DNA of 34,566 bases from an uncultured Cellulosilyticum sp. (GCA_934725855.1 CAKVCL010000035.1:1-34566); one strand, 5' to 3'. Numbered from the stretch's first letter, positions 1 through 6,940 are shown. Made by a program: numbers and translations. Notes: generated by a model not told the origin, from the sequence alone.

Positions 1-57
1 TTTTTTAAGTTAGCCCCCATCCCATCATTTGTTGCAAGGCAAATGATAATAGGACTA
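1..57. other. Left end, candidate attachment-site region
   Basis: This stretch lies just past the stop of the serine integrase, where an attachment site is often found. It holds an inverted repeat with perfect 8-bp arms, ATCATTTG at 24-31 and CAAATGAT at 40-47, around an 8-nt spacer. Serine integrase sites are usually imperfect palindromes around a 2-bp core, so this could be part of attL. It could equally be a weak terminator hairpin, but no T-run follows it in the integrase direction. The matching right site is outside the window. Confidence 0.3.
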
Positions 58-1722
58 TTATTTCGCATAAGAGATTTTGCTACCATATTGATAATTACGG
101 TTAGTAGATGATGGTATATTACTTAAAAAAAAAGAAATATTTATGTTTTTACCATCCCAGTCTATACGTTTAATGACGCTACGTATAAGCTGCCTCTTCT
201 CATGTGGTGTACATTTGTCTACAGTGTCACATAAACGTTGCATAGAGCTTAAAATAATGTCCAGATTAGCCATATCGAAATCTTTTGCAGTAGAGAGTTC
301 TTTAGCTTCATTAAGTTGAATTGTATATGCAGCAATTTCATTATGCAGAGTATTGACCTCATCCTTGATATACTTTTCCATTTGTGGATCATCAAATTTA
401 GCTAACTTAATAATAAGGGTTTTGATGATATTTTCATTATCCTTAATTTTTTCTTCTAGCTGTTGGATATTTATAGATATATCATCTTGCTCATAAGATA
501 GTTCTTTATGCTGCTTTTTGATAGCATCAATTAGCTCATTTTTATTCTTTACCATATCTTTAATTCTTTTAATAACAATTTGATCTAGTATATAGCCTTT
601 GCTAACATTGTTGACGTTACATAGTTTCCCACGACTTTTTAATTTGTTAGTACATCTATAAGTATAGCTTATAGTCCCATCTGCTAGTACAGCCTGATTA
701 GTCACCTTCATAACAGCACCACAATGCTTACAGTATATTAATCCAGTGAGTAGAGCAGGAGCACCAGCTCCTTTAGGAATGGCACTGTCTGAATTACTTT
801 TTATTTGCATTTGAACGTTTATCCATTTAGTACTATCTATAATTGGCTCATGGGAGCCTATTGCAAGTATCCATTCGTTTGGATTATTTTTTAAGTTACT
901 TTTCCCATTTTTGTGACGATTATATGGCATGTATGCTTTACCAATAGAGTCTGCTATTTCAGGCATAGTAACACCTAGTGATTTAAAATATTCATATGAT
1001 TCGGTATCCACAGTACAATAAGTTGGATTGACAAGTATTCCTCGAATGACATTAGTAGCAAAATACTTATCATTTAATGTCTTAATTTGTTTTTGAAGCA
1101 AATACGTTTCAACTTGTGAGATACTACCTAATTCTAAATATTTATCATATATAAGGGTAACTATTTCTTTTCCTTTTGGGTCTATTTCTAATATAGTATA
1201 ATGTTTAACTTTATTTCCTGACATATATTCCTTGCGAACAGGGATATACCCTAGAGGAGCAGTTCCACCTAACCAGCGTCCTGTCTTTGAGAGTTCCATT
1301 AAATTATCTTTTATACGTTCAGCAATGGTTTCACGTTCTAATTGAGCGAATACACTAGATATGTGTATCATTGCGCGGCCCATTGGAGTGGTAGTATCAA
1401 ATTGCTCTTTAATGCTTACAAAGCCTACATTATGCTTAGTGAGCAAATCAAGAGTAGTAGAGAAGTCGGACACATTACGACTAATACGGTCTAATCTGTA
1501 ACAAATTAAGACATCATATAGTTCTTTTTTTATTCCCTTGATCATTTCTTGAAACTGAGGACGATTAGTATTACCGCCAGAAAAACCCTCATCTTCAAAG
1601 ATACTAAATTCACACTCATCAAAGTGAAGAGTAGCGTATTCCTTGCACAAATGTATTTGATTTTCTATTGACTCACCTTTATCACTTAATTTGGATTTAC
1701 GAGAGTAAATTGCTATTTTCAT
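58..1722 (-). CDS. int: Large serine recombinase (phage integrase)
   Basis: This is a site-specific recombinase of 554 aa that would integrate and excise the prophage. The N-terminal resolvase domain shows YSRKS with probable nucleophile Ser10 and Arg8, the EDEGFSGG stretch (43-50), and the DRISR motif (78-82). A recombinase domain follows, then a zinc ribbon (CKHC with two later Cys, roughly 325-375) and a long charged coiled coil before the C-terminus, the usual order for large serine integrases. I chose the ATG at 1722 because GGAGGC sits 8 nt upstream; a 16-residue in-frame extension has no ribosome site. It is the last gene of a leftward group that starts with the repressor. Confidence 0.93.
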   Translation of the reverse strand: MKIAIYSRKSKLSDKGESIENQIHLCKEYATLHFDECEFSIFEDEGFSGGNTNRPQFQEMIKGIKKELYDVLICYRLDRISRNVSDFSTTLDLLTKHNVGFVSIKEQFDTTTPMGRAMIHISSVFAQLERETIAERIKDNLMELSKTGRWLGGTAPLGYIPVRKEYMSGNKVKHYTILEIDPKGKEIVTLIYDKYLELGSISQVETYLLQKQIKTLNDKYFATNVIRGILVNPTYCTVDTESYEYFKSLGVTMPEIADSIGKAYMPYNRHKNGKSNLKNNPNEWILAIGSHEPIIDSTKWINVQMQIKSNSDSAIPKGAGAPALLTGLIYCKHCGAVMKVTNQAVLADGTISYTYRCTNKLKSRGKLCNVNNVSKGYILDQIVIKRIKDMVKNKNELIDAIKKQHKELSYEQDDISINIQQLEEKIKDNENIIKTLIIKLAKFDDPQMEKYIKDEVNTLHNEIAAYTIQLNEAKELSTAKDFDMANLDIILSSMQRLCDTVDKCTPHEKRQLIRSVIKRIDWDGKNINISFFLSNIPSSTNRNYQYGSKISYAK

Positions 1723-1754
1723 AGATGTATGCCTCCAAATATATATACTAGTTG

Positions 1755-2813
1755 TTAAAGATTCATACACATTTGAGCCACAGATATTATAAGTGGCTTA
1801 ATCTGTTCTAATTGATATGCTTCCTCAAAAAAGTATTCACATTCATATTTTTCTTCGCCTAACTGATGTAATTGCAATGTATGAGGTGAATTTTGTTTAA
1901 TAAATAATCTACACACCCATTTTCTTGAATTGTTTTCAGTTTGCAATGCCACATAACGCTCGGTCTTTTTATAGACAATATTCTCATTAGGTATAGAAGA
2001 AATCATTTCTTTAATTGAATCCAAAATTTGAAGTTCAGTTTCAGTAATAGCAAACTCTTTTTTTGAAAATGTGGCTGATTGTTGTTCTGGTAATTGAATT
2101 GAGCCGTCTAAAGCAGCTTGAATTTTGTCATTAACCAGTTCAGCTATATATTGATTAAATGATGCTTGGACAATATTTTTAAATCGATCTATAACAGATT
2201 GGGTTTTAGTGCCTGAATAAACTCCTTTGCTTAAAATAAATTTTATGAATTGATCAGAAGGATTTCTAAGTTGCTCAGCTAAAATATTTTTTATCATTGC
2301 GGTATATTTCAGTTCAGATGCACTATCCAATATATCTTGAATATTAAAAGAGTTTTTGCAGAATTTTTTAATTTGAGAAATGGAAGCTTCTTTAAGTTGC
2401 AACATATTAATTTCAAGAAATGGAATATCGTCCATTATATTAGTCTCTTCTAAATCGGTATAAAACCTGTATATTATTCCATTAGTTAATATGGCAAACT
2501 TAGCTTTAGTTACTGAAAAGTATCTATATAGTTGATTGGTATGTTTATTTAAATCTTTCTCGAGAGCTTTTGCCTCGATTAAAATAGTTGGGTTGTTGTC
2601 TATAATAATGGCATAATCTACTTTTTCACCTTTTTTAATACCAGTATCAGCGGTAAATTCAGGTATAAATTCATAAGGATTAAACACATCATATCCTAAT
2701 ATCTGAAAAAAAGGTAATACAAGAGAAGTTTTTACAGCTTCTTCTGTTTTTAATGAGTTCTTGATTGAATCAATACGAGTAGAAAAATCTTTTAATTTAT
2801 CGTTAAATTCCAT
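1755..2813 (-). CDS. HsdR N-terminal (HSDR_N) domain protein
   Basis: This 352-aa protein resembles the N-terminal nuclease domain of type I restriction R subunits, as a stand-alone protein without a helicase. A PD-(D/E)xK-like core is visible: Asp66 in KVDYAI, then Glu80-Ala-Lys82 in LIEAK. The C-terminal half has no motif I recognise. The start at 2813 is set by AGGGAGGT 8 nt upstream. It lies 32 nt before the integrase and in the same direction, downstream of the repressor, so it is probably expressed in the lysogen. That suggests a lysogenic conversion or defence role, but cutting activity is not shown, and such proteins may instead be phage accessory nucleases. Confidence 0.75.
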   Translation of the reverse strand: MEFNDKLKDFSTRIDSIKNSLKTEEAVKTSLVLPFFQILGYDVFNPYEFIPEFTADTGIKKGEKVDYAIIIDNNPTILIEAKALEKDLNKHTNQLYRYFSVTKAKFAILTNGIIYRFYTDLEETNIMDDIPFLEINMLQLKEASISQIKKFCKNSFNIQDILDSASELKYTAMIKNILAEQLRNPSDQFIKFILSKGVYSGTKTQSVIDRFKNIVQASFNQYIAELVNDKIQAALDGSIQLPEQQSATFSKKEFAITETELQILDSIKEMISSIPNENIVYKKTERYVALQTENNSRKWVCRLFIKQNSPHTLQLHQLGEEKYECEYFFEEAYQLEQIKPLIISVAQMCMNL

Positions 2814-2840
2814 GTATATTACCTCCCTAAATGTAAGCAA

Positions 2841-2877
2841 GGGCATGACAAAAACAAATGTTTTGCCAAGCCCTTAG
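2841..2877 (-). terminator. Hairpin between decayed gene and HSDR_N gene
   Basis: Two 15-nt arms pair with two mismatches: AAGGGCATGACAAAA at 2841-2855 and TTTTGCCAAGCCCTT at 2863-2877, with a 7-nt loop. It sits upstream of the HSDR_N start and downstream of the broken coiled-coil gene. No clear T-run follows on either strand, so it may be an attenuator or a processing site rather than a strong terminator. Confidence 0.4.
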
Positions 2878-2893
2878 AAGTTAAATTAAGTAA

Positions 2894-3182
2894 TTATTTA
2901 ATAATTTCAAGTTGTTTTTTTGATAGAATAAACGTTTTTTCATTTTGGTACTCTTTATGACCAATGAAAGAGGCGTCTTTTTTGAGTTCCTTTAATTCTT
3001 CTCTAACATCTGTTTGGAATTCAGTAAGTCCAGCAGTCTAATCAAAAATGATAGAAGTTTTTTATATAATTCTTTAATATCAGCTTGCTCTTGTTCTAAA
3101 CTGACAACATCAGACTTTAATCCATTAACATCATCTTTTAATTCATTAAGTGGTTACAGTATAAGTTTCAATATTTTTCCAT
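2894..3182 (-). pseudogene. Broken coiled-coil protein gene
   Basis: The minus strand begins with ATG (3182) behind an AAAGG site and reads MEKY then stops, but the neighbouring frame continues KILKLIL, a stop, PLNELKDDVNGLKSDVVSL, and on to LLSFLIRLLDLL. A third frame then gives TEFQTDVREELKELKKDASF and ends QLEIIK at 2894. A heptad-like acidic/basic pattern runs across the pieces, so they look like one small coiled-coil gene of roughly 95 aa. It carries a lost base in an A-run, an in-frame stop and a second frameshift. It lies between repressor and HSDR_N gene in the same direction. Its original function is not known. Confidence 0.65.
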
Positions 3183-3215
3183 TTATTCACATCCTTTCTT
3201 AGTGTTCTAATAAAA

Positions 3216-3602
3216 TTAATGATTATGTTCATTACTTTCGTTATCCTCAATCAACTTGATAATATTTATAACTTTATAGATGGTTTTGTCATCTTTGTTT
3301 TTTAATTGTTCAAGGAGTTTTTTTGTAGAATCTCTTTCGTAGAGTTCCCTGGTAAATTCTAAAAGCTCAGGATTATCTGTAACAACATCAATAACTTTAT
3401 TATCAGTTCTGCCAAGCAAATAATCCGTTGAAACATTAAATATTTCTGCAAGTTTTTCTAGGACATTTGAGTCTGGTATTCGTTTTCCTTGTTCATAGAA
3501 TCCATATGCACTAGTAGTAATATTTAGCTTTTGTGCAATGTCTTTTTGGAGAAATCCTGTTTGTTTTCTTAAATATTTTAGACGATCTGAAAGTGATTGC
3601 AT
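3216..3602 (-). CDS. CI-like phage repressor (XRE HTH)
   Basis: The 128-aa protein has an N-terminal XRE helix-turn-helix (residues about 5-62: LSDRLKYLRKQTGFLQKDIA, then EQGKRIPD and STDYLLGRTD), followed by a short helical tail. It is transcribed away from the Cro-like gene across an operator array, the standard place for the lysogeny repressor. There is no S24 (LexA-like) peptidase domain and no neighbouring ImmA-type protease, so SOS induction by self-cleavage is not expected. The start at 3602 is set by AGAAAGGA upstream; a 10-residue extension lacks a ribosome site. Confidence 0.88.
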   Translation of the reverse strand: MQSLSDRLKYLRKQTGFLQKDIAQKLNITTSAYGFYEQGKRIPDSNVLEKLAEIFNVSTDYLLGRTDNKVIDVVTDNPELLEFTRELYERDSTKKLLEQLKNKDDKTIYKVINIIKLIEDNESNEHNH

Positions 3603-3636
3603 ATAGATATCCTTTCTACTAGTATTATACATTTAT

Positions 3637-3642
3637 ATTATA
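3637..3642 (-). promoter_or_regulatory. Candidate -10 of the leftward repressor promoter
   Basis: ATTATA here reads TATAAT on the minus strand. A second TATAAT lies at 3614-3619. Neither has a good -35 at 16-18 bp. Operator O1 begins in the last base of the first box, so the repressor or Cro could control this promoter. The choice between the two boxes is open. Confidence 0.4.
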
Positions 3643-3739
3643 CAACAATGTGTTGTAAATGAAATAAAAACAACAAATAGTTGAAAAAATATTGACAAAC
3701 AACATAAAGTTGTATAGTATTAAAACAACAAATAGTTGT
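3642..3739. promoter_or_regulatory. Four-operator array of the lysis/lysogeny switch
   Basis: Four sites fit ACAAC-N5-GTTGT: O1 3642-3656 (centre AATGT), O2 3670-3684 (AAATA, last arm base A instead of T), O3 3699-3713 (ATAAA) and O4 3725-3739 (AAATA). Centres lie 28, 29 and 26 bp apart. O3 fills the spacer of the rightward promoter, O4 lies just after its -10, and O1 overlaps the leftward -10. They are the obvious targets of the divergent XRE repressor and Cro-like protein. Confidence 0.88.
3692..3720 (+). promoter_or_regulatory. Rightward early promoter (PR-like)
   Basis: A perfect TTGACA at 3692-3697 is followed after 17 bp by TAGTAT at 3715-3720 (TATAGT at 3713-3718 is an alternative -10). 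Operator O3 lies wholly between the two boxes, so occupancy should block polymerase. It would drive the Cro-like gene and the early operon. Confidence 0.85.
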
Positions 3740-3757
3740 TTGAAAGGAGGGAATATC

Positions 3758-3949
3758 ATGGAGAATAATTTGAAAAAATTAAGAGATAAACTAAAATTAA
3801 CACAAAAACAAGTTGCACAAAATGTTGGAATATCAACAAGTTACTACGGTATGTTAGAACAAGCAGATAGAAGACCAAATTTGTCATTAGCTTATAAACT
3901 AGCTAAGTTTTTTGACACATCAATAGAGGATATATTTTTTAACACTTGA
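3758..3949 (+). CDS. Cro-like XRE regulator
   Basis: This 63-aa protein is almost entirely an XRE helix-turn-helix (LTQKQVAQNVGISTSYYGML is the HTH core). It is the first gene right of the divergent promoter and probably competes with the repressor for the ACAAC-N5-GTTGT operators. The ATG at 3758 follows AAAGGAGGG by about 7 nt; the open frame reaches back to 3692 but that part overlaps the promoter. A fifth operator begins 2 nt after the stop. Confidence 0.88.
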   Translation: MENNLKKLRDKLKLTQKQVAQNVGISTSYYGMLEQADRRPNLSLAYKLAKFFDTSIEDIFFNT

Positions 3950-3950
3950 A

Positions 3951-3965
3951 ACAACATAAAGTTGT
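3951..3965. promoter_or_regulatory. Distal operator O5
   Basis: ACAAC-ATAAA-GTTGT is identical to O3. It lies just behind the Cro-like gene, about 226 bp (centre to centre) from O4. It could support repressor looping or a roadblock within the early operon. Confidence 0.7.
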
Positions 3966-4019
3966 TTTATCATAGGACAATTTTTCAATTTCATATACAT
4001 ACAGCAAGGGGGGATACAT

Positions 4020-4223
4020 ATGGCATCAAAAAAACAACCTTTTTGGATTAATAATGTTCATTTTTTTCTAGAAGATGGCACACCTCTTACAAAAGAAAAT
4101 GAGCATCTTGCAAAGGCTCATGATGAAGTTATTCAATACCATGTAAGAAACATCTATAGATTTTTAAATGGACTACCATCCAATCAAAGACAATATGCGT
4201 ATGAAAAGATAATTTCTTTATAA
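4020..4223 (+). CDS. Small early protein, unknown
   Basis: A 67-aa protein with no family I recognise. It begins MASKKQPFWINNVHFFLEDG and has a mainly helical C-terminal half (HVRNIYRFLNGLPSNQRQYA). Cysteines and membrane segments are absent. AGGGGGG lies about 7 nt before the ATG, so translation should be efficient. As second gene of the early operon it may be a regulator or host-interaction protein, but nothing in the sequence shows which. Confidence 0.65.
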   Translation: MASKKQPFWINNVHFFLEDGTPLTKENEHLAKAHDEVIQYHVRNIYRFLNGLPSNQRQYAYEKIISL

Positions 4224-4260
4224 TTTACATTTCATTCCATATTATACACTTACATTATTT

Positions 4261-4306
4261 GGAAAACAATAATTTTACAAACCAATATTAAAAAAGCTTG
4301 TTTTCC
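4261..4306. repeat. 9-bp inverted repeat before regulator gene
   Basis: GGAAAACAA at 4261-4269 pairs exactly with TTGTTTTCC at 4298-4306 across a 28-nt AT-rich gap. It lies in the 158-nt interval before the 152-aa regulator. It may be a weak hairpin or a paired protein site; no T-run follows. Confidence 0.4.
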
Positions 4307-4381
4307 TAAGGCAAATGAGGAGGCGCAAAAGAAAAATAAATTTTTCTTTGTATATATTACATGAAAGGATGAAAAAAGAGA

Positions 4382-4840
4382 ATGCAATACAGACTTGGAA
4401 TTATTTTTAAAAATTGCAGAGAAGCTGCTGGTTATAGTCAAGAACAGGCAGCAGAACTGTTAGGAAGAAGTGTAAGGACAATAAGTGACTATGAAAGGGA
4501 TATAACATTACCCGGTATAGAGGCAATGCTAAACATGGCTAAAGTATACAATGACCCATTATTGCTATACAGGCTTGTGGATCAAAGATTTGCAGAAATT
4601 AAATGCGTAACACCTACTGAAGGGGTCATGAAAATACTTGATGTAATGCAAGATGTAATGGAGCAGTCTAGAGATTTGATAAAGGTAGCATCAGACAATG
4701 TGATTGAAGAATCAGAGATGGACATTTGGGAAAGAGGAATGGAACTAGCTGATCAAATGATTCTTTCTGGAATGATTCTTAAAAATGTAAGAACTGAAAG
4801 GAAAAAGCCCTCACAAGGCGGCAACCTTGTAAGAGCTTAA
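4382..4840 (+). CDS. XRE-family regulator with C-terminal helical domain
   Basis: The 152-aa protein has an N-terminal HTH (about 3-60: FKNCREAAGYSQEQAAELLG, then RSVRTISDYERDITLPGIE) and an acidic helical C-terminal region of unknown family. It is probably a second-layer phage regulator in the early operon. The ATG at 4382 follows GAAAGGATG at about 12 nt, a loose spacing. The last 36 nt or so are also the hairpin of a strong leftward terminator, and a small antisense RNA is predicted there, so its 3' end may be under RNA control. Confidence 0.8.
   Translation: MQYRLGIIFKNCREAAGYSQEQAAELLGRSVRTISDYERDITLPGIEAMLNMAKVYNDPLLLYRLVDQRFAEIKCVTPTEGVMKILDVMQDVMEQSRDLIKVASDNVIEESEMDIWERGMELADQMILSGMILKNVRTERKKPSQGGNLVRA
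4801..4836 (-). terminator. Leftward intrinsic terminator inside a coding region
   Basis: Read on the minus strand, GCTCTTACAAGG (4836-4825) pairs over 12 bp, with two G-U wobbles, with CCTTGTGAGGGC (4818-4807) around a 6-nt loop and is followed at once by TTTTTC. On the plus strand the wobbles become C-A mismatches and no T-run follows, so it is specific for leftward transcripts although no leftward gene is near. Confidence 0.8.
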
Positions 4841-4858
4841 GAAAAACTACTATTAGAT
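4801..4858 (-). ncRNA. Candidate small antisense RNA
   Basis: A leftward sigma-A type promoter (4865-4893) and a leftward terminator (4801-4836) bracket a predicted transcript of about 58 nt. It starts near 4858, has a roughly 20-nt single-stranded leader, and ends in the terminator hairpin. Nearly 40 nt are antisense to the end of the regulator gene at 4382-4840. It has no open frame of note. Both parts are seen in the sequence; that it is transcribed is inference. Confidence 0.55.
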
Positions 4859-4864
4859 GGCTAA

Positions 4865-4893
4865 AGTATAGCACATTGCTTTGCTTTAGTCTA
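4865..4893 (-). promoter_or_regulatory. Leftward promoter with extended -10
   Basis: On the minus strand TAGACT (4893-4888) is followed after 17 bp by TATACT (4870-4865), with TG one base upstream of the -10 (TGCTATACT). That is a good extended -10 promoter. Its only visible output is the small antisense RNA. Confidence 0.65.
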
Positions 4894-4909
4894 GAAGGAA
4901 TGATGAAAA

Positions 4910-4996
4910 ATGTTAAATAAAAAAGAGATTTTAACTGGCTTAGCCGAAGTTGGTTTCGTTTGTTTAAATATATTTTTAATGCTGTATTTTGGGTAA
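4910..4996 (+). CDS. 28-aa putative membrane peptide
   Basis: The frame reads MLNKKEILTGLAEVGFVCLN then IFLMLYFG and stops. One hydrophobic helix covers residues 9-28 behind a positively charged N-terminus. AGAAGGA lies about 10 nt before the ATG. The stop is 13 nt from the next start, with that gene's ribosome site between them. Small single-span phage peptides often act on host membrane proteins, but no function can be read here. Confidence 0.5.
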   Translation: MLNKKEILTGLAEVGFVCLNIFLMLYFG

Positions 4997-5009
4997 GGGA
5001 GGAATAAGG

Positions 5010-5177
5010 ATGGATAATTATCAAGCGAGAGGATACCTAAAATATGCTATGCACCATTTGGATGGAACAGACCAAGAACTTACACCAGAACAAAAGCGTA
5101 AATTACTAGGAAGCCTATTACTAGCTTTTGACATGATGAGTGAAGAAGAGGCTGATAGGTATGATGATGAACATTAA
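5010..5177 (+). CDS. Small acidic early protein, unknown
   Basis: A 55-aa, probably helical and acidic protein (MDNYQARGYLKYAMHHLDGT at the start, MMSEEEADRYDDEH at the end). I do not recognise the family. GGGAGG lies 8 nt before the ATG at 5010; a slightly earlier start would overlap that site. It sits 12 nt before the next gene in a tight early operon. Confidence 0.65.
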   Translation: MDNYQARGYLKYAMHHLDGTDQELTPEQKRKLLGSLLLAFDMMSEEEADRYDDEH

Positions 5178-5189
5178 CAGGGGGTATCT

Positions 5190-5378
5190 ATGGAACAGGC
5201 AGTTGAATACGCAAAACTTAAGATAAAAAAGTTTCCTGAAATCTATAAAGATTATACTGATGATTCAGAACTATTTAGCATGCTTGTTGAGGATTGTAGG
5301 AAACAACTTAAAGTTCAGAGATTTTCTATTAATTTTATTAGTATGGGAGGTGTTGAGCATGGGCCAATTGTTATTTGA
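5190..5378 (+). CDS. Small early protein, unknown
   Basis: A 62-aa protein beginning MEQAVEYAKLKIKKFPEIYK, with a helical N-terminal two-thirds and a less ordered tail. AGGGGG precedes the ATG at good spacing. Its last 20 nt overlap the start of the replication gene, whose ribosome site is inside this gene, so the two are probably translationally coupled. No family recognised. Confidence 0.6.
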   Translation: MEQAVEYAKLKIKKFPEIYKDYTDDSELFSMLVEDCRKQLKVQRFSINFISMGGVEHGPIVI

Positions 5379-6324
5379 TGAAGCTCCGTTGGTTATTAAT
5401 AAAACACTAGCAACTAAGATTGGGCTAAATGAAGCAATAGTGTTACAACAAATTCATTATTGGCTTCAGATAAATGAAAAAAACTGTGTAAACAAAGAAG
5501 ATGATAAGCATTATAAGGATGGTTGCTTTTGGACATATAACAGCATTAAGAAGTGGTCTGAGACATTCCCTTTTTTTAGTGCTTCAACTTTAAGAAGAAC
5601 ATTTACTAGGCTTGAAGAACTAAAAATAGTAAAAGTTGCAAACTATAATGATTCAAAAATTGATAGAACAAAATGGTACACAATTGACTATAAAGTATTA
5701 TATGAATACACCAAAGAAGATGAAGAAATAGGACAAGATATGAAAAATGCATTTGCTCAAAATGAACAAATGGAAGAGTCCAAAATGAGCAAATGCAAGT
5801 GTTCAGAATTAACAAATGGAATTACTCAAAATGAGCAAACCAATACCAAAGATTACTCAGAGATTACTACAGAGATTACTGCAGAGATTACAGACAATAA
5901 AAATATACAATCAGAGATTGTATGTGCTACTAGCGAAGCACCAACAGATATCGACCTCATTATTGAGCGTTGGAATAGCAATAAATATTTAGCTAAGATT
6001 ACAAAACTAACATCGGATACTAATCGCTATAAAATGTTAAAAGCTCGGATGAAAGACTATTCACTAGATGACATATTAAAAGCAATTGATAATATATCGA
6101 AATCTGATTGGTTGCAAGGTAAGACCATTGGCAGAAATGGTAATCCGTTTATCTTAACATTTGACTGGTTTGTTAGGCCAAATAACTTCCCGAAGATTTT
6201 TGAAGGGTATTACACCAATAAGGAGTTCAGGACGGTTACGGTTGAACAAGAAACAGGTGGAAATGCTTTTGACAGATTAAGGGCAAAATATGGGGGCGAT
6301 AGTAATGACAATCAACACACTTGA
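5359..6324 (+). CDS. DnaD-like phage replisome organiser
   Basis: The 321-aa protein starts replication by binding the phage origin and recruiting the helicase loader. The N-terminal winged-helix part (NEAIVLQQIHYWLQ, then WTYNSIKKWSETFPFFSAST, RRTFTRLEELKIV) is typical of phage replication initiators. A low-complexity linker rich in TEIT repeats (about 165-195) follows, then a DnaD-like C-terminal domain with YSLDDILKAIDNISKSDWLQ and FILTFDWFVRPNNFPKI. The start at 5359 follows GGAGG by 8 nt. A loader-like gene follows. The repetitive linker DNA (about 5780-5900) could serve as an origin, as in other phages where it lies in this gene; that is inference. Confidence 0.85.
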   Translation: MGQLLFDEAPLVINKTLATKIGLNEAIVLQQIHYWLQINEKNCVNKEDDKHYKDGCFWTYNSIKKWSETFPFFSASTLRRTFTRLEELKIVKVANYNDSKIDRTKWYTIDYKVLYEYTKEDEEIGQDMKNAFAQNEQMEESKMSKCKCSELTNGITQNEQTNTKDYSEITTEITAEITDNKNIQSEIVCATSEAPTDIDLIIERWNSNKYLAKITKLTSDTNRYKMLKARMKDYSLDDILKAIDNISKSDWLQGKTIGRNGNPFILTFDWFVRPNNFPKIFEGYYTNKEFRTVTVEQETGGNAFDRLRAKYGGDSNDNQHT

Positions 6325-6937
6325 GTCAATTATGAATATGTTAGTTAAATTCTTTCCCAACTTTAAGTTCGATATGGAGGATGATCTGCAAGTTGAACTT
6401 TGGTTAGGAGAATTGCATTACATGAACGATGAAAAGGCTGTATTAGCTGCTAGAAAAGTTATCTCAACATGTGATTTTGTAACTGTTAAGAATCTTAAGC
6501 AAGCCTACGCTGAAATTGAAGCACCATTACTGATTGATGATGAAGAAGGTTGGGGACTTGTAAAAAAAGCAATACGTAATTTTGGATATGCTAGGGCAGA
6601 TGAGGCAATGAATAGTTTGCCAAGCAGGGTTCAAAAAGCAGTTGCTTATTGTGGTGGCTTTCAAGCAATTTGTGAATCTGAAAAAGAAGATGTCATGAGA
6701 GGACAATTCAATAAGGCAATGGAGGCAGTCAATAATCGAATACGTTCAGAATTAACATTAGGGGCACCATTACTTGAACAGATTAGATTATTCCAGTTAG
6801 AGGTTGAACAGAAGGAACACAATATGCTTGAAGTAGATAGAGCATTGAGAATTGAGCATAAAGACATAAGTCCTGATGTTGAAGATAAAATAAAAAGCAT
6901 TAAAGAGATAATAGAGTCTTCAAAGGAGGCGGGCTAA
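6305..6937 (+). CDS. Probable helicase loader (G39P-like)
   Basis: A 210-aa protein. Its first 90 residues (YFPNF-like FFPNFKFD, VELWLGELHYM, KVISTCDFVTVKNLKQAYAE) resemble the N-terminal domain of phage loaders that deliver the replicative helicase to the origin complex. The rest is helical and charged. It follows the DnaD-like protein, as such loaders usually do. The ATG at 6305 has GGGGGCG 6 nt upstream and overlaps the previous gene; an ATG at 6290 is an alternative. No phage helicase gene was seen, so the host DnaB/DnaC-type helicase would be used. Confidence 0.65.
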   Translation: MTINTLESIMNMLVKFFPNFKFDMEDDLQVELWLGELHYMNDEKAVLAARKVISTCDFVTVKNLKQAYAEIEAPLLIDDEEGWGLVKKAIRNFGYARADEAMNSLPSRVQKAVAYCGGFQAICESEKEDVMRGQFNKAMEAVNNRIRSELTLGAPLLEQIRLFQLEVEQKEHNMLEVDRALRIEHKDISPDVEDKIKSIKEIIESSKEAG

Positions 6938-6940
6938 TAT

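Noticed and set aside
3014..3202. 62-codon plus-strand frame opposite the decayed coiled-coil gene
   Set aside because: The Ser/Phe-rich product is the complement of Glu/Lys-rich coiled-coil codons.
3642..3739. CRISPR-like array from the repeated ACAAC/GTTGT units
   Set aside because: The units are 15-bp palindromes spaced 26-29 bp without long identical repeats; they are operators.
4779..5024. 81-codon minus-strand open frame across the antisense RNA locus
   Set aside because: It would need to read through the leftward terminator region, has a low-complexity hydrophobic product and no ribosome site.
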